NCBI GenBank assembly: GCA_033439685.1 | Contig: JAUEDM010000003.1 | Coordinates: 960,001-1,024,000 of the forward strand | Direction: 5' to 3' | Origin: Apodospora peruviana | Lineage: Eukaryota > Ascomycota > Sordariomycetes > Sordariales > Lasiosphaeriaceae | DNA: 64,000 nt | Part shown: piece by piece, positions 1 through 10,170 of the stretch | Layout: each line of letters starts with the position of its first letter | Numbering within the stretch: position 1 is the stretch's first letter | Made by a program: the position numbers and the translations under genes | Notes under the pieces: model-generated | What the model saw: only the letters and a program-made list of their open reading frames with translations | What the model was told of the DNA's origin: nothing | Databases searched by the model: none

Positions 1-2
1 CG

Positions 3-1178
3 CGACCTACGGTGCCTCCTGCGCAGACCGGGTCGCCCGTGACTCGGATTCGAGGTCCCAGAACGATCATGCGTGAGTGCGCCGAACGGAGAGCGGAAAT
101 GGAACGATTGGAGCGGGCTCGCGCAGAAGAGGAATCCCGCCTGCTTGAAAAGACGCAAAGACGAGCAGCTCAACGGAGAGAAAATCCTGCTGGCGCTGTT
201 TCAGGTGATGGTGAGCTGCCCACAGACCCGGCAAAGGAAGGAGTAAGTTCGACACCGCCACCACACAGGCTTGCTCTGAAGCCTTCCGACAACCAGCGCA
301 TTAGTAACACATATCTGCCCGGCAACCCTCAGTTGCGTAGCGTACATGTAAGGAGACCCGCTGTCTCTGAGTCTCATGCACACCACCCTGAGCAGCCTGA
401 GCTTGGATCTCACCAGAGTCCAGACGTCACGCGCACTATCGATCTACTCAATGATCTCGGTACTACAGCTGGTCGCGGCCCCAGTCCTCGTCTTGGCTCA
501 GAAGAAACAGAAAACCACGTGACCGCCCTGATGCAGCAATTAATGGTCAGAGACGCACAGAGGAGCGCCCGAGACACAGAGATCCTCGTTCCGCTGGTGA
601 GAAGCGTAACAGAGATGAGACGGAATTTGTATGATATGAGGAGATTGCTTCTGGATGAAGACGAGGGAGATGTTCTCATATCAGGACCAAGGGTTCAAGC
701 TATTGGCCGGCCACCACAGGAACATGACGGTATCAATGGTGGTGGCAGTGGTAGCCGTGGTGGTGGGAAGGAAGCCAAGAGAGCAGAAGAGCAGCTAGTC
801 GATTATCTCACAATCTCAGACCAGTTCGTTACGCGTCTGCAGGAACAAAACAAGTCTGTTTAAGAGAGCATTGAGGGATCGGGTTTCCGGAAGGGGAAGA
901 ATGACCTCGGCAGGATAGACTCGGAGGAGATGCTGTTCGAGGAGATGCTGGACGAAATGCTCACGGAGGTAGACGCATTACGCCAGGCGCCGATATCACA
1001 AGAGCAGAGCTCGTCATCGGTCACCAAGAATGGAGGAAGAGTGGCGGCCGGGACATTTGCCCGCATGGAGACCTGCAAATGGCCTTTGTGCAGGAGATAC
1101 TACTGGCCTACGATTATGTCATATGAAAAAAAATATTCCATGATCAGTTCCACATTCAATATCCTATTTCAAGTCTAA
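3..1178 (+). CDS. Coiled-coil hypothetical protein, 5' partial
   Basis: I do not recognise this protein. The frame is open to the left edge of the window, so the true start probably lies upstream. It is charged and low in hydrophobic residues. An Arg/Glu-rich helix occupies the first 60 codons, and a second helical stretch surrounds the MQQLMVRDAQRSARD and EMRRNLYDMRRLLLDEDE segments; a Gly-rich linker follows. An in-frame TAA lies at 861-863, but the same frame stays open to 1178 and still looks coding (acidic MLFEEMLDEMLTEVDAL helix). A 60-nt intron at 854-913 (GTCTGT donor, ATGACC near the branch position, GGCAG acceptor) would remove the stop and keep frame. The donor is weak, so a nonsense mutation remains possible. 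No transmembrane or enzymatic motif is visible. Confidence 0.5.
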
Positions 1179-1298
1179 CTTATTTAGCCTCTTGAATTGA
1201 CGGTTAAGTGGAAGACAAGTCTCTGGATGGAAAGTATTCTAGAAAGTACAACATCTAGTCTGTAGACGTTCCATTCCATTCCCCCTAATATCAACAGG

Positions 1299-1600
1299 CT
1301 AGACTCTCAATTTGCTAGACTTCGACCGCCTCCAGTCCATACCCCACAGATTCAGCATCATCAATAACGGAATCGTAAGAGCACAAAGCGCACCGTAGAT
1401 GGTAAAGCAGAAGCCGAGACCAACGCCATCTGCAATTGCCTGCATCGCCGCTATTCCAGCTGCCCCTAGCAGGCAACGGACAAGATTGTATGATGCCTGG
1501 GACGTTGATGTTCGGGTCGGGATTCAGGTCGGTTAGAAGCGTGCCTAGTGTCTGAGCCATGTTGTAAATTAATCGGAAGTCATTTAAATGTGCGTAGGGT
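1299..1600 (-). pseudogene. C-terminal remnant of an MFS (QDR-like) drug transporter
   Basis: On the minus strand, from about 1600 down to the stop at 1299-1301, two overlapping frames give the end of a major facilitator transporter. One frame carries AQTLGTLLTDLNPD. The next carries SQASYNLVRCLLGAAGIAAM, then a hydrophobic helix (FTIYGALCALTIPLLMML) and a GMDWRRSK tail. In QDR/dityrosine-type fungal transporters these blocks are contiguous (LxxDLxP, then NLVRCLLGA, then the last membrane helix). The frame break falls near 1530-1545 and only about 100 codons remain. No upstream transporter exons are seen at 1600-2290, so this is a decayed fragment. The family assignment is from memory of the motif order. 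Confidence 0.5.
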
Positions 1601-1613
1601 GGAAATGTATGAT

Positions 1614-1875
1614 TTACAGTGAACATGCCAACCATGGTACTGCTCTCACCCAAGCACTTCCACCATATTCATTGACAGTGAGAACACGACTACCTTCAGG
1701 AGAGGCTACATTTATAAATTGAGTCATTGTTAGCAACAGAGACGACAGAAAAAGACCTCAACGACACCGGTCTCATCTTACCGGTCATGAAAGCTTCGTC
1801 GAGCACGACATTTTCACCCAGGGGATCGATCTCCTTGGCTTCTGCTACACCCTTTGCGATCTCATCGGTGCTCAT
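1614..1875 (-). CDS. Possible 61-residue two-exon protein
   Basis: Starting at the ATG at 1873-1875, exon 1 (1875-1782) encodes an acidic helix ending LDEAFMT. A well-formed 76-nt intron (1781-1706: GTAAGA donor, GCTAACA branch site, TGTAG acceptor) joins it in frame to exon 2 (1705-1614), which contains TVNEYGGSAW and ends VPWLACSL. The good splice signals and the preserved frame are the main support. I do not recognise the family. It lies divergent from and about 415 bp upstream of the NLR gene. A GTGAGA donor near the end of exon 2 could mean the protein continues, but downstream sequence belongs to the MFS remnant. Confidence 0.35.
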
Positions 1876-2290
1876 GATTGGAACTTGGTGTATGTTTTAT
1901 TCTTTCCAAAGCCAATTTGGTCATGGAGTATCAGTGAGGAACAAGGCCTCCGTGCCGAACCTCGAGGCTCTGTGTTAGGCGCATATACCCCTCACGATCC
2001 ACGAATACGGGCCGTTTGATTGGAGGGCCGTTCGAGCGGCCGCCTGGCCGAGGATGGAGGTGAAGCTGGGCGCTTCCAGGCAGACCTAAAAGCTGGGAAA
2101 GCGCAATATGAATTGCATCAACCCAGATGCTGAGGCTTCAGATACCCATTCAGTTACTTTAATATTGCGGAAGAGCTGCTCTCGACTCTCGACTATTCGA
2201 ATACTGCACCTTCCAAATGCGAACTGCTGGGACCGGTCGTGCTGGCGGTACCCGACCGCCACTACCCGGTCGTAATTGCCCATCAACATT
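1876..2290. other. Intergenic, divergent promoter region
   Basis: Between the small minus-strand gene and the NLR gene. GC-rich patches (GAGCGGCCGCCTGGCC around 2034) are seen but no gene, TATA box or repeat that I can defend. It presumably holds both promoters. Confidence 0.4.
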
Positions 2291-5200
2291 ATGGAGAGCG
2301 GGGTAAGCCACTGCACCGAATTCCCAATCCCAACCACGGGATGGAGACGGGAGCTAATCGCCGACTTTTACAGGCCGACTCCGGGTCTGAGCCGAAGTTA
2401 AAGACCAAGTCGAACCCATTAGTTCGGGCCTCTAAAGGCGAAACTTTCCGTTCCGGCTTCTCCTCTCTCGAACGGCGGCTTCGTCGCCTGAACACGGGCG
2501 GCAGCACGCCATCCTCGACATCCTCCTTCGTCGCATCACGCGGCTCCCGAGACGACCCTAGAGGTCCCGACGGACTCAATCTCCTCAGCGAGCCCTCGGA
2601 AGCACACGTCGATCTGGTTTTTGTCCACGGCCTACGGGGCGGATCTCGCAAAACATGGAGTTACTCGGAGGACCCGTCACATTACTGGCCAAAGGAGTGG
2701 CTTCCTGCCGAGCCGGGCTTCAAGAACGTCCGCATCCACAGTTATGGATACAACTCGGACTGGGCCGCCAAAAAGGGCAATGTACTGGACGTCTACGACT
2801 TTGGGAAGTCGCTCTTGGCCCATCTGCACACCTCCCTCGGGACAGACCGAGATGAAAAGACCCCGTTAGTTTTGGTTGGCCACAGTATGGGCGGCTTGGT
2901 GATCAAAAAGGCATTTCTTCTGGCAGAAAGAGATCCCAACTATACCCAACTCGTCAGCCGTATCAAAGCCATGGTCTTCTTAGCCACGCCACATCGAGGT
3001 GCAGAGTCTGCCCAACTGCTGTCCAATATCTTGACCGCGGCTGTCGGGAACAAAGGATACGTCCAGGACTTGATACCAAACTCCGGCTTGCTTCTGGCCA
3101 CGAACGACGAATTCCGTCACGTCTATCAGGACGTCCAACTCTGGTCCTTTTATGAGACGATCAAAACAAGAATCGGATACAAAGAAGATCTTGTCGTGCC
3201 GAGGGAGTCTGCTGTCATGGGTACGTTTCAGACGCCCATCATCTGAACTCTTCTAATATGACGTTTGGGACCAGGACTCCCGGGAGAACGAACGCAACCG
3301 CTCCAGGCAGATCACCGCTATGTTTGCAAGTATAGCACGCCACGCGATCCCAACTACATCGCTGTTAGAAACGCACTGTTGACCATTTTAAGAGGCATAG
3401 AACAAGAATGGTCTGTGCTAAAACGGGACGAAAGTCGATCCCAGATGAAATCGATATCACATTACATCAGCGCCCCCGCGAGACCCGAAGACGAGCTCTC
3501 CTACAAAAACGACTTGCAGATCGAAGGTTCTTGTCTGTGGCTTCTCGATAGGCCCTCGTTCCAAGACTGGCAGGAGTCCGGCGATGATGACGCACCAAAC
3601 TCACCTCACCACACCTCCCCCAAAGTCTTTTGGCTCACCGGCCGACCTGGAACAGGTAAGTCGGTCATGTCGGGTCACATCATCAACTATCTCGTCAAAA
3701 GCCGCAATGCCGACTGCAGTTACTACTTCTTCAAGCACAACAATAAGGCAGACTCGAGCATTGTCGCGTTATTACGATCTCTATCGTATCAAATGGCCGA
3801 GACGAATCCCAGTATCCGCCAAGAACTTCTTTCCATGGTTGAGGACGGAGAATACTTCAACAAGGACGACGAACGAGCCGTTTGGAAAGCCCTCTTCCTG
3901 CTTCGAATCTTTCGTCTAACTCTACCCCGGACCCACTACTGGGTAATTGACGCCTTGGACGAGTGCCCAAACTACGCGGCGCTCTTCCCGCTGTTGGCGA
4001 GAATTGACCAGCTCTTCCCGCTCAAGATCTTCATCACAAGCCGGCCCTTGCCAACGCAAAAGTCATGCTTGGCTGTTGGAACAGAGAAGAAGCTTGACGT
4101 GGTTGTCGAGTCCATCCAGGAGGAAGACACGATCCAAGATATCCGCCTTTTCCTGCAATCCCGAGCAGACGTACTGCCCGTCGAAGACGAAGACGCACGC
4201 AACGATCTCATTGAAAAGATTCTCCAGAAGTCCAACGGCTCCTTCTTGTGGGCATCGCTTGTGGCGAACGAGCTGGCCATGACCCATAGCGAGCAGCAAG
4301 TCACCGACGTGCTTTCCCAAGTGCCTTCGGAAATGGACGACGTCTATACCCGTATTCTAAACGGCCTGCAGTCCCCTCGGAATCAGTCTCTAGCCAAGGC
4401 CATCTTTAGGTGGACGATCTGTGCGGCCAGGCCGTTGTCGGTTGGGGAATTGAAAGAGGCCTTGATGCTGGATACTGGCCACGTTGTGCCGCGCTTGGAG
4501 ACCGTTATCGGTCGTATTACCGGGTCTCTAGTGGATGTGGGCACAGATAGCAAGGTGCAGGTTGTTCACGAAACGGTCAAAGCATTTCTAACGCGAAAAG
4601 GTCTGGTGTCAGAGTATGCTGTGGAAAGGCGAAAAGAGCACTCGCGGCTGGCGGAGGTCTGTCTTGGCTACCTTTGTGGGGACGAGCTACAGCATTCGTC
4701 CAGGAGAGAGTCAGGCGCAAGAGCTTCTGTCAGCCTGAAGACATCGTTGGACAACACCCAAACATCTGCTTTTTCGGGGTACGCATTGACCTATTTCTCG
4801 CACCATCTTGCCGAGTCGTCCTCAACAATCGACTTGCCGCTCACCCTGTTGGACAAGTTTTTCCGGACGACTGTCTTGGGCTGGATCGAGCTGGTCGCAC
4901 GGGCAGGTGACCTTGGCGTCATGCTGCAGACATCTAGAAACCTGAAGACCTACCTGAACAGAAGAGCAAAATACCGATCCCCACTTGGCCAAGAAGTGCA
5001 GAGAGCTGATGGTTGGTCTGACGACCTCATCCGCGTTGTTGCCGCATTTGGGCGAAACATTGTGTCGTTGCCGGAATCCGTTCACTCTCTTGTCCCAGCA
5101 CTGTGTCCGCCCAAGTCTATGGTCCACCGCGGGTTTGGCAAGGATGCTGCCAAGTGCCGGCTCGAAGTGGTCGGGTGCTCTGACGACGACTGGGATGAGC

Positions 5201-7509
5201 GGATATCGTGCATGGTCTACCCAGATGGACAGGCTCTGTGTGTTGCATCATGGGAGTCGCGTTTTGCCGTTGGGTTGTCCACTGGCAAGATCATGGTTTA
5301 CAAGACGACCACTTTCGAGGCAATCAGGACTCTCAATCACGGTGAACAGGTAAGGAACATTAGTTTCACCACCTCTGGATCTGACGATTTGCTGCTAGCA
5401 TCTTGCGGGCGTAAGACACTGGTTCTTTGGGACCCTGGGACCGGAACGCAATTATGGTCCACCAAACTGGGCAAGGATGACCACGTCCTCGGTATGAGTT
5501 TCGGTAAAGACGGCAGCTTGGTTATGCTTGCCACATCGTCCACACGCGGTAACGCGATGGTGCAGTTCGACACGCGGACCGGCGCCCGGCTCGAACCGTG
5601 GTCCTTCTTTGACATGGATGAGGAGGTCGCAGAAGGCACCGCCAACATGAACATGATCACCAAAAGACCACCTACACATGTCGCTTTATCCTCCGAGACA
5701 AACTTACTCGGTGTTGCATACATGCAACGGCCGATCAGCTTCTGGGATCTGGAAGATAACTCGTGGCTCAGCCATTTTCACAAAGGTGATCCCAAGGTTT
5801 ATCCCAGGCCGCTTCTCCTCGCTCTCACAATCAATCCGAACTTGAACCTCGAGCTGGCCGCTGCGGCATACCAAGATGGCGACCTGGTCGTGTTTAATCC
5901 CTTCGATGGTCTTCAAGTAGCGTCCATCGAGACATATGCCCATGTTCTTGTGTCCTCACCAGACGGCCGGACCCTAGCAACGGGGGACGGCAACGGCATG
6001 ATACAGCTATACACCTTTGAGACTTTGCGACTGCTTTACAGGGTCTCCATGTATGACTACGACATACGGAACATGGCTTTCACGTCAGACAGCCTCCGTT
6101 TCTTCGATATACGCGGTAACCAATGTAACTCATGGGAGCCCACCGTCCTCGTCCGCAATCGAGACTCCGAGAACGAAACCATGAGGAGCTCGGGACCGAA
6201 TATCGACGAAGTCCCACATCCTGCACTCCTTGTGGATGGTCGAAGCGTGAGCAGTGAGCGGGCCATCACGGCCATATGCGAACATGCTAGTGGCGACTGG
6301 ATCTTTGGCGGTCGCGAGAACGGCTCCGTGGCTGTGTTTGACATCTGGACCGGCCGGGAGACGCAAGAGTTGGTTGCGCCGATGGCGATTGCCGTCAAGC
6401 TGCTGGCGTGGAGCGCAGCTACCGACAGGTTGGCGACCGTACATACAGCTAGTTGTATCACCGTCAGGAAGGCAACGCTAAACGACGAGGCAATGTGGAC
6501 GGTTGAGAATCCGTCCCTGAGCATCCGAGCAGGTCGGCCCGTTCAGCAGGTCCTGTTTGATCCATCAGGCAGGATCCTGCTTGTCTCGACAGACGAAGTC
6601 GACGAGATGTGGGATGTGCAAGAGGCGAAAAAGATTGGGGCGGGTCATCCTCGAGCCGGTGGCCCTGGGTCTTCCTGGCGCTGGGTCAACCATCCTGTTT
6701 CCGAGGGTAATCTCGCTCTCGTGGAGTCTGGCTGCGTCCATATTTACGACTGGGCCGGCTTCTCGCGCCTGTCGAAACTAGAAGGTATCAAGTTGTCGGG
6801 AAGCACCTCAGATGTGACGCTTGACCATTCCATCGCCAGCAACGGCGGCCCGTACCTCTGCATCCGGTTTCTCAGACCTTCTGCGGCGGACAGCAGCAAG
6901 AACAACAGCTCCCTTCCAGAATTGCAGGTCTATCTCGGGTCCGAACTGCTTGCAGATGCTCTAGAGGTCAGGCCGATTGCGTGGTACAGGGAGCTGACAA
7001 GCCAGATCAAGACCGTCATTGGGATGTATAAGTCGAGTCTGTTGGTGTTTCTTGATGTGGACGGGTGGATCTGTTCGCTGAAAATCATGGAGTTGTCTTC
7101 GGCAGCAGCAGTCATCCCTGGTCCGGCGAGTTATTATATTCGGCACTTTTTTATTCCGTTTTCGTGGTACAATGTCGGCGACATGAATATGTTCTTGACC
7201 GTGACGGCTGGCGGGAGCGTGGCCCTGGCGCGGAGGGACGAGGTCATCATACTTCACCACGGGTTAGATTTCTTCAACCACCACAAGATACCTCTTGACG
7301 TAGTGAAGAATGCGGGCGATCATGCCTTTTCTCGAGGGACGGAGAGCGTCGCAGGGGGAAACACGGCTGGTTTTAATAATAAAGTGGTGCAGAATAGCGA
7401 TGTTGTGGGAGGTGCTAAGATTTCGCGCCGGAGGAGGCCTGGTTTGCGTGCTGTTGGGGGCCAAGCCGCTGGACGCTCAATTCGGTCTGATGCGGAGCAG
7501 AAGATATGA
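2291..7509 (+). CDS. NOD-like receptor: lipase-like domain, NACHT, WD-like propeller
   Basis: Predicted 1697-residue STAND protein of the fungal NLR type. Exon 1 is only 2291-2302 (MESG). Introns are 2303-2373 (GTAAGC, GCTAATC branch, TTACAG) and 3221-3274 (GTACGT, TCTAATA branch, CCAG); the second bypasses the apparent stop at 3244. Residues about 80-280 form an alpha/beta-hydrolase of the DUF676/SesB-like kind: FVHGLRGGS near 89, nucleophile elbow GHSMGG near 173, ATPHRG near 208. The NACHT NTPase follows, with Walker A GRPGTGKS near 408 and Walker B VIDALDE near 507. The C-terminal 700 residues carry degenerate WD-like strands such as TLVLWDPGTGTQLW. In fungi such proteins control heterokaryon incompatibility or xenorecognition by regulated oligomerisation; which ligand this one senses cannot be told. 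The GC at the third codon position matches its neighbours and no disruption is seen. Confidence 0.9.
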
Positions 7510-8275
7510 TATATTGGTATTTAAACGAGGCATAATATATGTAGCGAGAGGCAGGTTGAACTTATGGGCATACGGCAGCATCCATTTTTAATTTTGTATT
7601 ACGGCGAGCCTGGGAACTTCATTAACAGACTACTTCTAGAAACATTATGTAGCTGATGAACCCTTCGAACCTGGTAAAAACGAGACCGCCTTAATTTCTT
7701 CAATACGGACTGTGATTTGACTATAACCATTCCTACTTAGGTAGGTCTGCTATATTTCCCTACTTGAAGGAAACCAGAGAATTCTTGACGAATGCAAATA
7801 GTTGCTTTTGTTAACGTAGTAACTGAAGAGATTGTTCAAGATAAGGTAGTCTACTTGCAAAGGAAGAACCCCGTCTAACTTCCTTCCCTAACGTGTAGTA
7901 AGCGGCTCCTTTTCAGAACGGCTCACGGCCAACGAGCGGCTCACACTTATAAACTGTATATATGCAGTAAATATACGGTTTAATAATTTAGCGGTTTAAA
8001 CTGCTTCGAGCTGCTCAGACTGCGAGCCGCTCGTTATGGTTGGGATGGGGAGATATTGACTCAGAGACCCCTGTTTGGACGGCTAGGTACTGTCGTACTG
8101 CTTGGGGGCCTGGATTCTACTTGGAAGTCCCTTACTACGTCTCCAAGAATACTTACACCTCAAATTGAGAACGCCCAAAGAAGATGGCCAGAGTCAATAT
8201 TTATGCAGATAAGTAAGGTACCTATGCAAGCAAGTACTTATCCGCCAACTTAGACAGCAGTCCCTCTTGGACGTA
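7510..8275. other. AT-rich spacer downstream of the NLR gene
   Basis: No convincing gene. It contains the 3' end of the NLR transcript (AT-rich 7510-7560), CTACTTAGGTAGGT-type short palindromes near 7735, and the inverted repeat described separately at 7931-8035. Confidence 0.5.
7931..8035. repeat. MITE-like element with 12-bp perfect inverted repeats
   Basis: AACGAGCGGCTC at 7931-7942 is matched exactly in inverted orientation by GAGCCGCTCGTT at 8024-8035. The 81-bp core is AT-rich, with TATA-like and GTTTAAAC stretches. Total length 105 bp. Partial GCGGCTC copies also occur just to the left (about 7902 and 7918). No clear target-site duplication was seen, so this could be a small non-autonomous DNA element, a hairpin, or a decayed end. 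Confidence 0.4.
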
Positions 8276-8380
8276 AGGAAAGGTCCCAAAGGGGGAACTC
8301 CCACAAGGAAAGCTCCCAGAACGAAATCTGCCAAAGCAAGAGCTTCTTAAACAAAAGTTTCCAAAAAGAAAAGTCCCAGG
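8276..8380. repeat. 15-bp minisatellite, seven degenerate units
   Basis: Seven consecutive 15-bp units (8276, 8291, 8306, 8321, 8336, 8351, 8366) fit a consensus close to ARGAAAGYTCCCAAA without indels. Read on the minus strand the frame is open, and the units give a five-residue repeat with an aromatic residue in register (FxxGx-like). The surrounding frame has no supporting gene structure. The array may extend in weaker form towards 8400. Confidence 0.6.
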
Positions 8381-8556
8381 AAGGTCCTCCAAAACAAAGC
8401 CCCCAACTCTCCATGTCTTATCAAGAGGCTGACCCGAGAAGCAGTTGATGGTCCAAGAGCCCCAATGTCCTCCCTCCCATTCCGCTCTCACTTGGAGGAG
8501 GAGCCCGACTCTTAATAAAGCTGGTCAAGTTGCCAGTTCCAAGTATTTTGCTGGTC

Positions 8557-8757
8557 ATGGTCACGGTTGTTGGTGCTACCACCGCTGCCTGGCTTCTTGG
8601 TCTCGTCGGTCTTGGATTTATCGGGCTTGTCATTTTTGCCGCCAGGTTGGTTCTTGGGCTCGCAGAGCTTACTGATGTCTGGCTAGATCGATCCATTGTT
8701 TTCGCCGAGGGAGTTAACAGTGGCCTTACGGGTACGTTTCGTTTGACTGTGGCATGA
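8557..8757 (+). CDS. Doubtful 66-residue hydrophobic peptide
   Basis: An ATG at 8557 opens a short frame with two hydrophobic stretches (VTVVGATTAAWLLGLVGLGF and VIFAARLVLGLAEL). A GTACGT donor-like site at 8732 could splice onward, but no partner exon was found. It may be a remnant or chance; there is no family match in my memory. Confidence 0.2.
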   Translation: MVTVVGATTAAWLLGLVGLGFIGLVIFAARLVLGLAELTDVWLDRSIVFAEGVNSGLTGTFRLTVA

Positions 8758-8791
8758 TTGTCAAATCCACCGCTTAGGGAGATATATTGAG

Positions 8792-8819
8792 TGCTTGGTG
8801 CTTGGTGCTTGGTGCTTGG
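8792..8819. repeat. 7-bp tandem repeat (TGCTTGG)4
   Basis: Four perfect TGCTTGG units, followed by a looser TTGGT/TGCTGG-rich tail to about 8865. Simple repeat with no coding context. Confidence 0.8.
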
Positions 8820-9694
8820 TTGGTGCTGGCTTAGTTGTTGCTTGGTTGGTGGTTGGTGCGCCGTTGAGTTTGCTTTGTGTCGAAAGTAAAACAGAAGAGG
8901 TACGATTACAGAAAAAGAAGGTTTCTTATATGCTCGAAAGAATCCAAAAGAGCGGGTGTCATGGCAGCCAGGGAGACACAGCGATGCGTCGAGTTATTCA
9001 ACCGTCTGCTAGGCGCTCCAGTGGGATGAAGATCTCGTGATAAGCCATCGTGGTGCCTCTATGTCAGTGTTCTAGGTCCGTGTTCGCTAGATAGCAGATG
9101 AGTGAAGGGTGGCTTTGGCAGACCTCGCCATCCGATATCGACGGTAAGGTTCGTGACAGAAATACGGGATGGGGCACGAGTAATCACGCAACCGTGACGA
9201 CTCGGAGAAGCTGACGTACCCGAAGAAAAAGAGCCCCATTGCGGATCTACACACAGTCATGTGGGGACAAGATGATGGTCACAGAGAGAATTGCAACTGA
9301 GGCCAGTAACGACGGAGGTGGAACAGCGGTCCTTCATAGCGTCATCAACGTGGTCCGAGTCGATTCTGATGATGCTAGTATTCCCCCATGCCAAATGAAG
9401 GCCCGGTCTACACTTAGGAGAGAGGAAATAATTCAATGTAACAGCCCTTTTGTCCCATTCCTGAACGACTGCATCGGCTACGTTCATGAGATATCCGGAT
9501 TTGATTGCTTCTACAGTTGGTGCTAACCCAGCACGTCAAAAGTCATACCATGATGCATACAAAAGAGAACCACATATTCCCACATCCTCCGCTCAACCCG
9601 TACCTAGCCCGCCACAGCTCTCGTCACCTCTTTTCATCAATCAAAAAAGAATATAGTTCATCCGCGACGCACATACACCCAGAAACTAGAGCTT
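8820..9694. other. Intergenic, no gene seen
   Basis: Short open frames only, without splice-linked partners or recognisable motifs. The right end should include the 3' UTR of the minus-strand secreted protein gene. Confidence 0.4.
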
Positions 9695-10012
9695 TCAGAA
9701 AGCCGACTTGGGCACGCAGATGCCGCCGCAGTCAGCGCCACCATGCTTGGGATTGCAGTCGTCCCTGGGGTCATCGATGCAGATATCGTCCTTGGACTCG
9801 CATTGGATGGCCGCTATGCCGCCGCAAAACTCTGGAACGACACAGACCGTCTTGCATTTCTTGGTGGGAAGGACGATGCAGACACTGCCAAAGGGGCACA
9901 ATTTGTTGCAGACGCAGACTCGGGGTTCAAGGACTTCACGGTTGTCGAGGAGCGGGGATGTAGATGCCAGAATGGCGAAGAGGAAGGCTGGGGAAATATA
10001 AAGAAGCTTCAT
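9695..10012 (-). CDS. Small secreted cysteine-rich protein
   Basis: A 105-residue single-exon protein starting at the ATG at 10012. The N-terminus is a clear secretion signal (MKLLYISPAFLFAILAST, cleavage likely about residue 18). The mature part has twelve cysteines, beginning VCVCNKLC and ending GGADCGGIC, an even number consistent with six disulphides. It has the size and composition of a fungal small secreted protein. Such proteins act as effectors, antimicrobials or surface proteins, and nothing in the sequence decides between these. A TATATAAA box lies about 150 bp upstream. The gene is isolated, with long spacers on both sides. Confidence 0.8.
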   Translation of the reverse strand: MKLLYISPAFLFAILASTSPLLDNREVLEPRVCVCNKLCPFGSVCIVLPTKKCKTVCVVPEFCGGIAAIQCESKDDICIDDPRDDCNPKHGGADCGGICVPKSAF

Positions 10013-10160
10013 CCTGGTTGATGACTTGTGTGATGGCTCTCAGATGTTGGATAGGTAGATGGGTCGGTAACTAAGCTGTGAACCCAAATCTTTTTTCTTC
10101 AGACCTTATGTTACTGCCAGGAGAGAGATCGTTCTCCCTTTGACTGGAAGCAAGCCAGCC

Positions 10161-10168
10161 TTTATATA
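10161..10168 (-). promoter_or_regulatory. TATA box of the secreted cysteine-rich gene
   Basis: TATATAAA on the minus strand, 149-156 nt upstream of the start codon. This leaves room for a leader of about 115-120 nt. A strong TATA box is typical of inducible fungal genes. Confidence 0.5.
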
Positions 10169-10170
10169 AG

